Assembly: GCF_018130215.1 (NCBI RefSeq)
Contig: NZ_JAFCKQ010000013.1
Coordinates: 95,890 to 159,889, forward strand
Direction: 5' to 3'
Source: Bradyrhizobium jicamae
GTDB taxonomy: Bacteria > Pseudomonadota > Alphaproteobacteria > Rhizobiales > Xanthobacteraceae
Length of the DNA: 64,000 nucleotides
Shown: piece after piece, positions 26,950 to 38,911 of the stretch
How positions within the stretch are numbered: position 1 is the first letter of the stretch
How the letters are laid out: the number at the start of each line of letters is the position of its first letter
Translations under genes and position numbers: made by a program
The notes under the pieces: generated by a model
The model's input: the letters and a program-made list of their open reading frames with translations, nothing else
The model's database searches: none
What the model was told of the DNA's origin: nothing

Positions 26950-29910
26950 ATGTCTCGACAGGACGCGAACGCCGCTTTTGCCCTTTCATCGTTTCTGCAG
27001 GGCACCAACGCGGCCTATATCGACGACCTCTACGCCCGCTACGAACAGGATCCCGGCTCGGTCGACGCCGAATGGCAGGACTTCTTCAAGAGCCTGAAGG
27101 ACGCCCCCGCCGACGTCCAGAAGAACGCCGAAGGCGCCTCTTGGGGACGTGACAACTGGCCGGTCACCCCCCGCGACGAACTGACCTCGGCGCTGGACGG
27201 CAACTGGGCCCAGGTCGAGAAAGCCGTCGGCACCAAGCTCGCCGCCAAGGCGCAGGCCAAGGGTGCCCAGCTGACGGACGCCGAAGTCCATCAGGCGACC
27301 CGCGACTCCGTCCGCGCCCTGATGCTGATCCGCGCCTATCGCATGCGCGGCCATTTCCACGCCAAGCTCGACCCGCTCGGCATCGAGGCGCCGCGTGACC
27401 GCGAAGAGCTCGATCCGCGCTCGTACGGCTTCACCGAAGCCGACTTCGATCGCAGGATCTTCCTCGATCACGTGCTCGGCCTGGAATACGGCACGCTGCG
27501 CGAGATCGTGCAGATCTGCGAGCGCACCTATTGCCAGACGCTCGGCGTCGAATTCATGCACATCTCCAACGCCGCGCAGAAGGCGTGGATCCAGGAGCGC
27601 ATCGAAGGGCCGGACAAGGAGATCAGCTTCACCCGCGAAGGGCGCCGCGCCATCCTCAACAAGCTGATCGAGGCCGAAGGCTTCGAGAAATTCTGCGACG
27701 TCAAGTTCACCGGCACCAAGCGCTTCGGCCTCGACGGCGGCGAATCGCTGATCCCCGCGCTGGAGCAGATCATCAAGCGCGGCGGCAATCTCGGCGTGAA
27801 GGAGATCGTGGTCGGCATGCCGCATCGCGGCCGCCTCAACGTGCTGACCCAGGTGATGGGAAAGCCGCACCGCGCGCTGTTCCACGAGTTCAAGGGCGGT
27901 TCGGCCAACCCGGATGCGGTCGAAGGCTCCGGCGACGTCAAATATCACCTCGGCGCGTCCTCGGACCGCGAGTTCGACGGCAACAAGATCCATCTCTCGT
28001 TGACCGCGAACCCGTCGCATCTCGAAATCGTGGACCCCGTCGTACTCGGCAAGGTGCGCGCCAAGCAGGATCAGCATGGCGATCCGCCGGACCAGCGCAT
28101 CTCCGTGCTGCCGCTCCTGATGCATGGCGACGCGGCGTTTGCGGGCCAGGGCGTGGTCGCCGAATGTTTCAGCCTCTCCGACCTGAAGGGCTACCGCACC
28201 GGCGGCTCGCTGCACTTCATCGTCAACAACCAGATCGGCTTCACCACCTATCCGCGCTATTCGCGCTCCTCGCCCTATCCGTCCGACGTGGCGAAGATGA
28301 TCGACGCTCCGATCTTCCATGTGAATGGCGATGATCCCGAGGCCGTGGTGTTTGCCGCCAAGGTCGCGATCGAGTTCCGGCAGAAATTCCACAAGCCGGT
28401 CGTCATCGACATGTTCTGCTACCGCCGCCACGGTCACAACGAGGGCGACGAGCCGGCGTTCACCCAGCCGGTGATGTACAAGCGGATCGGCTCGCACCCG
28501 TCGACGCTGGAGATCTATGCCAAGCGGCTGGTGAGCGAGGGCGTGCTGACCGAAGGCGAAGTCGAGAAGGCCAAGGCCGACTGGCGCACGCGGCTCGATG
28601 CCGAGTTCGAGGCTGGCACCGGCTACAAGCCGAACAAGGCCGACTGGCTCGACGGCAAGTGGGCTGGCTTCAAGATCGCCGACCAGGAAGAGGATGCACG
28701 ACGCGGCGTCACCGGCGTCGACCTTGCCGTGCTGAAGGAGATCGGCCGCAAGATCACCAAGGTGCCGGACGGCTTCCGCGTCCATCGCACCATCCAGCGG
28801 TTTCTCGACAATCGCGCCAAGGCGATCGAGACCGGCGAGGGCATCGACTGGGCGACCGGCGAGGCGCTGGCGTTCTGCACGCTGCTCGAGGAAGGGCATC
28901 ACGTGCGGCTGTCGGGTCAGGATTCCGAGCGCGGCACCTTCTCGCAGCGCCACTCGGTGCTGATCGACCAGGAGGACGAGAGCCGCTACACCCCGTTCAA
29001 TCATCTCGGCGGCGACAACACGGGTCACTACGAGGTCATCAACTCGCTGCTGTCGGAAGAGGCGGTGCTCGGCTTCGAGTACGGCTATTCGCTCGCCGAG
29101 CCGAACGCGCTGCCGATGTGGGAGGCGCAGTTCGGCGACTTCGCCAACGGCGCGCAGGTCGTGTTTGACCAGTTTATTTCCTCGGGCGAACGCAAATGGC
29201 TGCGCATGTCCGGCCTCGTCTGCCTGCTGCCGCATGGCTATGAGGGGCAGGGACCTGAACACTCCTCCGCGCGCCTCGAGCGCTATCTGCAGATGTGCGC
29301 CGAGGACAACATGCAGGTGGTCAATCCGACCACGCCGGCCAACTACTTCCACATGCTGCGACGCCAGCTGCATCGCGAGATCCGCAAGCCGCTGATCGTC
29401 ATGACGCCGAAGTCGCTGCTGCGTCACAAGCGCGCGGTGTCGCGGCTCGACGAGCTCGGCAAGGCCGCCACGTTCCACCGCATCCTGTACGATGACGCCC
29501 AGATGCTGCCGGACGAGAAGATCAAGCTGAAGCCGGACGACAAGATCCGTCGCGTCGTGCTGTGCTCGGGCAAGGTCTATTACGATCTCTACGAGGAGCG
29601 CGAGAAGCGCGGTATCGACGACATCTACCTGATGCGGATCGAGCAGCTCTATCCGGTGCCGCTGAAGGCACTGGTGCAGGAGCTCGGCCGCTTCAAGGGC
29701 GCCGAGATGGTCTGGTGCCAGGAAGAGCCGCGCAACATGGGCTCCTGGCACTTCATCGAGCCCTATCTCGAATGGGTGCTGAACCAGATCAACGCTCCGA
29801 GCAAGCGGCCGCGCTACGCCGGCCGTCCGGCGTCGGCGGCGACCGCCACCGGCCTGATGTCCAAGCATCAGGCGCAGCTCAAGGCGCTGCTCGACGACGC
29901 ACTGAACTGA
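26950..29910 (+). CDS. sucA: 2-oxoglutarate dehydrogenase E1 component
   Basis: This is the 986-residue thiamine-diphosphate-dependent E1 of the 2-oxoglutarate dehydrogenase complex, which decarboxylates 2-oxoglutarate and loads succinyl groups on the SucB lipoyl arm. The N-terminal segment SSFLQGTNAAYIDDLYARYEQDPGSVD is the E2-binding start. The ThDP domain shows GMPHRGRLNVL, LTANPSHLEIVDPVV and RRHGHNEGDEP. The transketolase-like half carries LPHGYEGQGPEHSSARLER. It lies after a terminator, and the AT-rich stretch at 26790-26840 probably holds its promoter. The length matches the Bradyrhizobium enzyme. Confidence 0.97.
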   Translation: MSRQDANAAFALSSFLQGTNAAYIDDLYARYEQDPGSVDAEWQDFFKSLKDAPADVQKNAEGASWGRDNWPVTPRDELTSALDGNWAQVEKAVGTKLAAKAQAKGAQLTDAEVHQATRDSVRALMLIRAYRMRGHFHAKLDPLGIEAPRDREELDPRSYGFTEADFDRRIFLDHVLGLEYGTLREIVQICERTYCQTLGVEFMHISNAAQKAWIQERIEGPDKEISFTREGRRAILNKLIEAEGFEKFCDVKFTGTKRFGLDGGESLIPALEQIIKRGGNLGVKEIVVGMPHRGRLNVLTQVMGKPHRALFHEFKGGSANPDAVEGSGDVKYHLGASSDREFDGNKIHLSLTANPSHLEIVDPVVLGKVRAKQDQHGDPPDQRISVLPLLMHGDAAFAGQGVVAECFSLSDLKGYRTGGSLHFIVNNQIGFTTYPRYSRSSPYPSDVAKMIDAPIFHVNGDDPEAVVFAAKVAIEFRQKFHKPVVIDMFCYRRHGHNEGDEPAFTQPVMYKRIGSHPSTLEIYAKRLVSEGVLTEGEVEKAKADWRTRLDAEFEAGTGYKPNKADWLDGKWAGFKIADQEEDARRGVTGVDLAVLKEIGRKITKVPDGFRVHRTIQRFLDNRAKAIETGEGIDWATGEALAFCTLLEEGHHVRLSGQDSERGTFSQRHSVLIDQEDESRYTPFNHLGGDNTGHYEVINSLLSEEAVLGFEYGYSLAEPNALPMWEAQFGDFANGAQVVFDQFISSGERKWLRMSGLVCLLPHGYEGQGPEHSSARLERYLQMCAEDNMQVVNPTTPANYFHMLRRQLHREIRKPLIVMTPKSLLRHKRAVSRLDELGKAATFHRILYDDAQMLPDEKIKLKPDDKIRRVVLCSGKVYYDLYEEREKRGIDDIYLMRIEQLYPVPLKALVQELGRFKGAEMVWCQEEPRNMGSWHFIEPYLEWVLNQINAPSKRPRYAGRPASAATATGLMSKHQAQLKALLDDALN

Positions 29911-29927
29911 CGATCTTCACGAAGACC

Positions 29928-29949
29928 ATGCCCCGCGAAAGCGGGGCAT
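29928..29949. repeat. GAAA-loop hairpin between sucA and sucB
   Basis: ATGCCCCGC-GAAA-GCGGGGCAT is a perfect 9-bp stem with a stable tetraloop, followed by CCAGTACCCCGCG. This looks like a fragment of a common Bradyrhizobium intergenic repeat. Lacking a T-run, it may stabilise the upstream mRNA end rather than terminate. Confidence 0.5.
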
Positions 29950-30065
29950 CCAGTACCCCGCGAAGCCAGCCCGATCGCTGTTCTCACGGAGCGCTGGGTC
30001 GTCTGCCTCGGCGGACGCTGGCCGCACACGTTTCATGACCGCAGGATTGATCTGAGGAAAAGACC

Positions 30066-31313
<1,248 letters not shown>

Positions 31314-31325
31314 TCGCGGGGCGTC

Positions 31326-31712
31326 GTGTCGTCTGATGATGACTTGGCCCGTCCGCCCTGGATGCCGCCGGATATCCCCGACGGCAGCACGCCTCCGGCG
31401 TGGGACCAGGAAGAAGCGGACGGTCTCGTCGGTCAATTGGTTCTGGCGGGCATCACCTACGTCGCCGCGGATGGAAAGACGGTGACATCGCAGGTTCAAT
31501 GTTGGGGCCGGATTGTCAGCGCAAAGCCCGAAGGGATCGCAATCGTGTGCGAAGGCAAGATGTGGATGGGTCAGACCATGACGCTGCCGCCGCACCTGGC
31601 GGCGTTTCAGGCGGCGAGGCCCGGCGAGTACAGGCTGCGGTCGACCAACGAGATGGTCGAGAATCCGGACCTGACAACGAGTTGGACAATTACGCAGCCG
31701 TCAAAGTCGTAA
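31326..31712 (+). CDS. Small protein of unknown function downstream of sucB
   Basis: This is a 128-residue protein with a GTG start (no ATG available), beginning VSSDDDLARPPWMPPD and rich in Pro and Trp at the N-terminus. The rest (VQCWGRIVSAKPEGIAIVCEG and TMTLPPHLAAFQAARPGEY) looks like a small beta-rich domain. No family is recognised. It lies 12 bp after sucB and 48 bp before the SDR gene, so it is probably cotranscribed. The reading is plausible because the frame is long relative to chance and codon use agrees with its neighbours. Confidence 0.55.
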   Translation: MSSDDDLARPPWMPPDIPDGSTPPAWDQEEADGLVGQLVLAGITYVAADGKTVTSQVQCWGRIVSAKPEGIAIVCEGKMWMGQTMTLPPHLAAFQAARPGEYRLRSTNEMVENPDLTTSWTITQPSKS

Positions 31713-31760
31713 TTTGATGGAACGAGGTTCAAGAATGCGCTTCAGACGTTGGGGGCTGAT

Positions 31761-32510
31761 TTGACCGACAAAGTCGTTGTCATCACCGGCGGCAGCCGCG
31801 GCATCGGCCGCGCTGCTGCGCTCGCGGCCGCTGCGCGCGGCTATCGCGTTGTGGTCGGCTACGCGTCCAACAAGGCTGCGGCGGACGAGGTCGTGTCCGC
31901 AATCCAGGCGAAGAACGGCAAGGCGATCGCGGTGAAATGCGACGTCGCCAGCGAGCAGGATATCCTGGCGCTGTTCGAGGCCGCCGACGGCTTCGGGACG
32001 CTCGGCGCCCTCGTCAACAATGCCGGCATCGTCGGCAAGAGTGGCGTGCGCGTCGATGAGATGTCGGCGGAGCGAATCCAGCAGGTGATGGCGATCAACG
32101 TCACCGGCAGCATCCTGTGCGCCCGCGAGGCGGTGAAGCGCATGTCGACGAGGCACGGCGGAAAGGGCGGTGTGATCGTCAACCTGTCCTCGGTCGCAGC
32201 AAGGCTCGGCGCGCCGAACACCTATGTCGATTACGCCGCTTCGAAGGGCGCGATCGATTCCTTCACGGTCGGGCTTGGCCACGAAGTCGCGGGCGAAGGC
32301 ATCCGCGTCGCAGGCATCCGGCCTGGACTGATCGACACCGAGATCCACGCCGCCGGCGGTGAGCCGGACCGCGCGCATCGGCTTGCGCCGATGGTGCCGA
32401 TGCAGCGCGTCGGCACCGCCGATGAAATCGCCAACGCCATCGTCTGGCTGATCTCGGACGAGGCCTCCTATGTCACCAGCGCGACCCTCGACGTGTCGGG
32501 CGGGCGCTAA
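31761..32510 (+). CDS. SDR family oxidoreductase in the sucAB-lpdA cluster
   Basis: This is a 249-residue short-chain dehydrogenase. The cofactor loop TGGSRGIGRAAA, the NNAG motif (LVNNAGIVG), the catalytic Ser in VNLSSVAA and the YxxxK motif (YVDYAASKGAID) are all present, so it should be an active NAD(P)-dependent oxidoreductase. I choose the TTG at 31761, giving MTDKVVVITGG after a GGGGG site; an earlier TTG at 31749 is possible. A gene of this class between sucB and lpdA has been described in B. japonicum (called scdA, as I recall). The substrate is unknown. Confidence 0.85.
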   Translation: MTDKVVVITGGSRGIGRAAALAAAARGYRVVVGYASNKAAADEVVSAIQAKNGKAIAVKCDVASEQDILALFEAADGFGTLGALVNNAGIVGKSGVRVDEMSAERIQQVMAINVTGSILCAREAVKRMSTRHGGKGGVIVNLSSVAARLGAPNTYVDYAASKGAIDSFTVGLGHEVAGEGIRVAGIRPGLIDTEIHAAGGEPDRAHRLAPMVPMQRVGTADEIANAIVWLISDEASYVTSATLDVSGGR

Positions 32511-32545
32511 CAGCTGTTACAGAGCTTACCTACAGGATTCTCATC

Positions 32546-33946
<1,401 letters not shown>

Positions 33947-33971
33947 TCGACGCCCGTCCGTCGGCCGGCGA

Positions 33972-34061
33972 GAGCATGATCCGGAGAACTGGAAGCCGGT
34001 CTTCCGAAAAGATCATGCTCAAACAAAGAGATGAGATCATGATGCGACTAGCATCATGATC
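33972..34061. repeat. Palindromic repeat copy 1 plus a second hairpin
   Basis: GAGCATGATC (33972-33981) pairs with GATCATGCTC (34011-34020) around a GGTCTTCCGAAAA-type centre; two more copies lie at 36529 and 47400. Next to it GATCATGATGC-GACTA-GCATCATGATC (34035-34061) is a perfect 11-bp stem. The hairpin ends 5 bp before the start of the next gene. Confidence 0.7.
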
Positions 34062-34066
34062 CAGAG

Positions 34067-34606
34067 ATGACATTGATGCTGCGCCGCCTCCTCCAGCCGC
34101 TCTGGATCCTGCTTGCGATCATTTTCCTGATCGAGGCCTGGCTGTGGGATCACGTCGAGCCGATCGTGGCGCGCGCGGTGGCCTTGATTCCGCTGCGTAC
34201 GTTCAAGCAATGGCTCGCCGACCGTGTCGATTCGCTGTCGCCCGCGATGACGCTGATCGTGTTCGCGGTCCCGATCATTCCGCTGTTTCCGCTCAAGCTG
34301 GTCGGGCTGTGGCTGTTGACGCGCAACTATTGGCTCAGCGCGATCTCGCTCATCCTGTTCGTGAAGGTTCTCGGCGTCGGCCTCACCGCCTTTCTTTTCG
34401 ACGTGACGCGGCCGAAGCTGCTCGAAATGCCCTGGTTCCAGTCGCTGTATGATTTCGTGATTGCGACGCGCGCCAAGGCTACTGCGGTGGTCGAGCCGCT
34501 GAAGCGGCGCATCCTCGAGACCGTGCGCGGCGACGGTGACGGATGGTCGGCGCGCATGCTGCGCCTGATCGCGCGTTTCCGCAAAAGCGTGCACGAGGCA
34601 CGCTAG
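34067..34606 (+). CDS. Membrane protein of unknown function
   Basis: This is a 179-residue inner-membrane protein with three hydrophobic segments: about 9-27, 58-84 (with the Pro-rich FAVPIIPLFPLKLVG) and 88-113. It ends in a basic, helical cytoplasmic tail (KRRILETVRGDGDGWSARM). No family is recognised and no catalytic motif is visible. Either the ATG at 34067 or the one at 34076 (MLRRLLQP) could start it; the second leaves more room for an AGAG ribosome site after the hairpin. It is a single gene between lpdA and a convergent DUF4337 gene. Confidence 0.75.
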   Translation: MTLMLRRLLQPLWILLAIIFLIEAWLWDHVEPIVARAVALIPLRTFKQWLADRVDSLSPAMTLIVFAVPIIPLFPLKLVGLWLLTRNYWLSAISLILFVKVLGVGLTAFLFDVTRPKLLEMPWFQSLYDFVIATRAKATAVVEPLKRRILETVRGDGDGWSARMLRLIARFRKSVHEAR

Positions 34607-34702
34607 CTCCATGTCTCTGTCGTCGTCGGGACCGGACGACCCGGTATTACGGAGCCTGCAAATCCAACCCGTAGGGCGCGGTGTACGAGGCGCGCCACCG
34701 TC

Positions 34703-35293
34703 TCAGTGCAGCGGCAACAAATGCGGCTGGAAGATGCCAAATGCCGTGACCGCGATACCGGCGAGAGTCAGGAGGCCCGAGATCCAGGCCAGCGCGGCGA
34801 TGCCGGTGATGATGGTCGCGGACGCCAGAACGATCGCGATCTGAAAGGCGGCGGAAGCAAGCTCGAAATGGTGATACTTCGCAGTCGACTCGTCGCGCTC
34901 ATGTTCGGCATGCTTGGCGCGCTCGGCCAGCTGCTCGGTGCCTTCGCCGGTCTCCGGCTCCGAGCGATAACGCGTGGCGGTCTTCTGCCATTCGTCGATC
35001 TGCTTCTGCAGCGCTGCCTTGGTGGCGTCGTCGGCCGCACCGGCGAGGCTCAGCTTGCCCTGCTCGGCTGCGGTCTGCACGGTGGTGCGGCGGATGCTCT
35101 TGGCCTGGAAGAAGGCCCAGAGGTTGGAGGCCTCGACGTTCTTGCTGATCGATTCGGTCTGCGCGCCCTTGCCGAGCGTTTCAGACAGCGCGAGGCATAG
35201 AGCGATCACGGCGATCAGGAGTGCGATCTTCTTGTTCTCGCTGGAGGCATGCTCGGCATGCTCCGCCTGCTCCATGCTTTCATGTGCGCTCAT
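34703..35293 (-). CDS. DUF4337 family membrane protein
   Basis: This is a 196-residue protein of the DUF4337 family. A hydrophilic start rich in His and Glu (EQAEHAEHASSENKK) leads into one membrane segment (about 23-41). A long helical, charged region with EQLAERAKHAEHERDESTAKYHHFE follows, and two closing membrane segments (about 145-190) complete it, giving a cytoplasmic or periplasmic hairpin between anchors. The function is unknown. I start at MSAHESMEQ, which has a GGAGGGGGG ribosome site. It is divergent from no gene and 114 bp after xerC in the same direction. Confidence 0.82.
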   Translation of the reverse strand: MSAHESMEQAEHAEHASSENKKIALLIAVIALCLALSETLGKGAQTESISKNVEASNLWAFFQAKSIRRTTVQTAAEQGKLSLAGAADDATKAALQKQIDEWQKTATRYRSEPETGEGTEQLAERAKHAEHERDESTAKYHHFELASAAFQIAIVLASATIITGIAALAWISGLLTLAGIAVTAFGIFQPHLLPLH

Positions 35294-35407
35294 GATTCCC
35301 CCCTCCGGATGAGACCGCGCCACGATTGCCGAATGCTGGCCCCAACGCAAGGGGCGAGCCGTTTGTGTCGGACGCGTGAAGATGGAGGCGTGGTCCGGCC
35401 GGGCGGC

Positions 35408-36394
35408 TCAGCCGCGCGGATGAGCCGAGCGGTAGACTTCGAGCAGGCGCTCGCTGTCGATGCCGGTGTAGATCTGCGTTGTCGACAGCGAGGCGTGGCC
35501 GAGCAGCTCCTGGATGGCGCGCAGGTCGCCGCCGCGGCTGAGCAGATGGGTGGCAAAGGAGTGCCGCAGCGCGTGCGGTGTCGCACTGTCGGGCAGGCCC
35601 AGCGCGCCGCGCAGCCGCTCCATGGTGAGCTGGATGATTCGCGGGCTCAAGGGGCCGCCGCGGGCGCCGACGAACATCGGGCCGGTGGGGCCCAGCTGAT
35701 GCGGGCAGATCGCGGCGTAGTCTGCGATGAGCTGCAGCACGTTGTGCAGCACCGGCACCATGCGGGTCTTGTTGCCCTTGCCGGTCACGACAAGAACATC
35801 GCCTTCGCCGGGCTTCGGCACGTCACGGCGTTTCAGTCCCAGCGCCTCGGAGATGCGCAGGCCCGAACCATAGAGCAGGGCCATCACGGCGGCGTCGCGT
35901 ACGAGGATCCAGGTCTCGCGTTCCTCGCCGGCACGCTCGTCGGCATCGGCAAAACGCTTGGCCGCTTCCATGTGGATCGGTTTCGGCAGGCTCTTTGCCA
36001 CTTTCGGCGCGCGAATGGCCGAGAGCGCGCCGACCTTGCCCTTGCCCTCGCGTTCCAGGAAGCGCCCGAACGAGCGCAAACCCGCCAGCGCGCGCATCAG
36101 CGACCGCCCGCCGATCTCGTCTGCGCGTCGCATCGCCATGAATGCGCGCACATCGCTCGCCTCCAATCCGGCAAATCCCGTCAGCGTGACCTGCGTGCCC
36201 CAATGCCCGGCCAAAAAGCCGAGGCATTGCCTGACGTCGCGGGCATAGGCCTCCAGCGTCTTCGGCGACAGGCGCCGCTCGGCGCGCAAATGCGACAACC
36301 AGCGCGCCATCTCCTGCGTGACGGTGCTATCGGCGCAGTCGAGCTCGATCGGTTGGATCGCCGGCTGCTTGCTTGCCTGGTTTGGTCTGGCCAT
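35408..36394 (-). CDS. xerC: Site-specific tyrosine recombinase XerC
   Basis: This is a 328-residue tyrosine recombinase that resolves chromosome dimers at dif together with XerD. The core-binding domain (about 25-120) precedes the catalytic domain, whose residues are complete: R180 (GSGLRISE), K206 or K209 (TGKGNKTR), H274 and R277 (HALRHSF), H300 (LGHASL) and the nucleophile Y309 (TQIYTG). I start at MARPNQASKQ; an upstream start adds 13 residues. Its place next to priA is the usual Alphaproteobacterial setting of xerC rather than xerD. Confidence 0.93.
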   Translation of the reverse strand: MARPNQASKQPAIQPIELDCADSTVTQEMARWLSHLRAERRLSPKTLEAYARDVRQCLGFLAGHWGTQVTLTGFAGLEASDVRAFMAMRRADEIGGRSLMRALAGLRSFGRFLEREGKGKVGALSAIRAPKVAKSLPKPIHMEAAKRFADADERAGEERETWILVRDAAVMALLYGSGLRISEALGLKRRDVPKPGEGDVLVVTGKGNKTRMVPVLHNVLQLIADYAAICPHQLGPTGPMFVGARGGPLSPRIIQLTMERLRGALGLPDSATPHALRHSFATHLLSRGGDLRAIQELLGHASLSTTQIYTGIDSERLLEVYRSAHPRG

Positions 36395-36528
36395 GGCGCT
36401 ATTGGCGTTGCGATTCGCCAGATTATATCGCACCGGTTTCGTTTACCGTTCGCTAACTTGCCGGGGTGGCGCCGGAGCGCGACGAGATCGGGTCGAATCG
36501 TCTTCGTGCTCTCTAGCTTCTTGTCAGG

Positions 36529-36573
36529 GCATGATCTTTTCGGAAAACCGCTTCACACTTTTCCGGATCATGC
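36529..36573. repeat. Palindromic repeat copy 2
   Basis: GCATGATC (36529-36536) and GATCATGC (36566-36573) flank TTTTCGGAAAACCGCTTCACACTTTTCCG, itself partly self-complementary. It is the same element as at 33972 but inverted, and lies 34 bp before priA in the gap divergent from xerC. Confidence 0.7.
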
Positions 36574-36606
36574 TCTAACCTCCGCGGCTCAAAGATCGAT
36601 TCCGGG

Positions 36607-38817
36607 ATGGACCATACTATCAGCAGCAGCACGGCCTCGACGTCGACGACCCGTGTCGTCGATGTGCTGGTGCCCGTGGCGCTGAATCAGGCCTATTCCT
36701 ACCGCGTCCCGCGCGACATGGAGCTTGCCCCCGGCGATGTGGTCTGTGTTCCGCTCGGGCCGCGCGAGGTCGTCGCGGTGGTGTGGGCGGAGAATGCGAA
36801 GCCGGATCCACGCCTGCATAACCGCCTCAAGGACGTCAGCGACAAGCTCGACGTGCCGCCGCTGAAGGCGGAATTGCGCCAGCTCGTCGATTGGGTGTCC
36901 AACTACACGTTGTCAGCCCGCGGCATGGTGCTGCGGATGACGCTGCGCATGGGGGAGAATCTCGGGCCGGAGCGCACGCGTCCCGGCGTGCGGCTGGTCG
37001 GCGAGCCGCCGCGGCGCCTGACGCCGGCGCGCCGGCGCGTTATCGACGTGCTGTCGGATGGGCTGTTGCACGGCAAATCGGAGGCGGCGCGGGAGGCCGG
37101 GGTCAGTTCCGGGGTGATCGACGGGCTGGTCGATGAAGGCACTCTGACGGTCGAAGCGATGCCGCCGCCGCAGGCGCCGCCGCCTCCGGATCCATCCTAC
37201 GCTCAGCCGGATTTCTCGCGTGATCAGCGCAGCGCGGTCGATGTGATGCGCACACTCGCGGCGAGCGGCAGCTTTCATGTCGCGCTGCTCGATGGTGTGA
37301 CCGGATCCGGCAAGACCGAGGTGTATTTCGAGGCGATCGCCGAGAACATAAGGCGCGGCAAACAGTCGCTGATCCTGATGCCGGAGATCGCGCTGACCGG
37401 CCAGTTCCTCGACCGCTTCGCACAGCGCTTTGGCGTCCGGCCGCTCGAATGGCATTCGGAGCTGACGCCGCGTACGCGCGCGCGGAACTGGGCCGCGATC
37501 TCGGAAGGCAAGGCGCCGGTCGTGGTCGGCGCCCGCTCCGCGCTGTTTCTGCCCTATGCCGATCTTGGGCTCATCATTGTCGATGAGGAGCACGACCAGG
37601 CCTACAAGCAGGACGACGGCGCGCATTATCACGCGCGCGACATGGCGGTGGTCCGCGCCCATATCGCCAAGATCCCGATCGTGCTGGCGTCGGCGACGCC
37701 GTCGGTCGAAAGCGAGGTCAATGCGCGCAAGGGGCGCTATCAGCGCGTCGCGCTGCCCGCGCGGTTCGGCGGCCAGCACATGCCGCATATCGAGGCGATC
37801 GACATGCGGCGCGCGCCGCCGCCGCGCGGCCGCTTCATCTCGCCGCCGCTCGCCGAGCAGATCCGGTATGCGATCGAGCGGCGCGAACAGGCGCTCTTGT
37901 TCCTCAATCGCCGCGGCTATGCGCCGCTGACGCTATGCCGTGCCTGCGGGCATCGCTTCGCCTGTACCATCTGCGATGCCTGGCTGGTCGATCACCGCTT
38001 CCGCCAGCGCCTCGTCTGCCATCATTGCGGCTTCTCCATGCCGCGCCCGAACATCTGTCCGCATTGCGCGGCGGAGGAATCGCTGGTCGCCGTCGGTCCC
38101 GGTGTCGAGCGTCTGCAGGAGGAGGCGGCAAGCATCTTCCCCGAGGCCCGCACCATGGTGCTGTCGAGCGATCTCATCACCTCGATCGAGACCATGCGCA
38201 GCGAGCTGAACGAGATCGCCGAGGGCCGTGTCGACGTCATCATCGGCACCCAGCTCGTGGCCAAGGGCCACAATTTCCCGCGGCTCAACCTGGTCGGTGT
38301 CGTCGATGCCGATCTCGGCCTCAGCAACGGCGATCCGCGCGCCGCCGAGCGCACGTTCCAGCTGCTGAACCAGGTGGTCGGCCGCGCCGGCCGCGACAAG
38401 GGCCGCGGCGTCGGCTATTTGCAGACGCACCAGCCGGAGCACCCCGTTATCAAGGCCCTGATCGCGAGCGACCGCGAGGCGTTCTACGCGAGCGAGATCG
38501 ATATCCGCGAACGCACCGGCTACCCGCCGTTCGGTCGGCTGGCGAGCCTGATCATCTCTGCCGGCGACCGTCCGACCGCCGAGGGCTTTGCGCGCAAGCT
38601 CGCGGCAACGGCGCCGCTCGACGACCGGATCCAGGTGCTCGGCCCCGCCGAGGCGCCCCTTGCGGTCATCAAGGGCCGCTATCGCTTCCGCCTGCTGGTG
38701 AAGTCGCTGCGCAACGTCGACCTCTCGCAATATTTGCGCGGTTGGCTGGCCGCAGGTCCCAAGACCAAGGGCAACCTGAAGCTCGAGGTCGACGTCGATC
38801 CGCAGAGCTTCCTGTAA
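36607..38817 (+). CDS. priA: Primosomal replication protein N' (PriA helicase)
   Basis: This is a 736-residue DEAH-type 3'-5' helicase that reloads the replisome at stalled forks. The N-terminal DNA-binding domain (to about 190) is followed by Walker A GVTGSGKTE (about 230-238), Walker B IIVDEEHDQAYKQ, and the zinc-binding insert with Cys pairs in CRACGHRFACTICD and CHHCGF...CPHC. The C-terminal helicase motifs GTQLVAKGHNFP and QVVGRAGRDKG complete it. The neighbours xerC, and atpH further on, match other Alphaproteobacteria. A bidirectional terminator follows. Confidence 0.96.
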   Translation: MDHTISSSTASTSTTRVVDVLVPVALNQAYSYRVPRDMELAPGDVVCVPLGPREVVAVVWAENAKPDPRLHNRLKDVSDKLDVPPLKAELRQLVDWVSNYTLSARGMVLRMTLRMGENLGPERTRPGVRLVGEPPRRLTPARRRVIDVLSDGLLHGKSEAAREAGVSSGVIDGLVDEGTLTVEAMPPPQAPPPPDPSYAQPDFSRDQRSAVDVMRTLAASGSFHVALLDGVTGSGKTEVYFEAIAENIRRGKQSLILMPEIALTGQFLDRFAQRFGVRPLEWHSELTPRTRARNWAAISEGKAPVVVGARSALFLPYADLGLIIVDEEHDQAYKQDDGAHYHARDMAVVRAHIAKIPIVLASATPSVESEVNARKGRYQRVALPARFGGQHMPHIEAIDMRRAPPPRGRFISPPLAEQIRYAIERREQALLFLNRRGYAPLTLCRACGHRFACTICDAWLVDHRFRQRLVCHHCGFSMPRPNICPHCAAEESLVAVGPGVERLQEEAASIFPEARTMVLSSDLITSIETMRSELNEIAEGRVDVIIGTQLVAKGHNFPRLNLVGVVDADLGLSNGDPRAAERTFQLLNQVVGRAGRDKGRGVGYLQTHQPEHPVIKALIASDREAFYASEIDIRERTGYPPFGRLASLIISAGDRPTAEGFARKLAATAPLDDRIQVLGPAEAPLAVIKGRYRFRLLVKSLRNVDLSQYLRGWLAAGPKTKGNLKLEVDVDPQSFL

Positions 38818-38824
38818 AGAAAAA

Positions 38825-38850
38825 GCCTGCCGTCATTCGCGACGGCAGGC
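38825..38850. terminator. Bidirectional terminator between priA and rlpA
   Basis: GCCTGCCGTC and GACGGCAGGC form a perfect 10-bp stem with a 6-base loop. The plus side continues CATTTCTT and the minus side TTTTTCTTTAC, so it can end both convergent transcripts; it is stronger for rlpA on the minus strand. Confidence 0.8.
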
Positions 38851-38911
38851 CATTTCTTGGCGCGCGACGCAGGCCTCGCGGCCGTTACGCAACGCAACGC
38901 TTACTGAACGC

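Noticed and set aside
26986..29868. 960-codon minus-strand open frame opposite sucA
   Set aside because: Antisense shadow of sucA with biased composition (Leu, Arg, Asp, His) and no recognisable domain.
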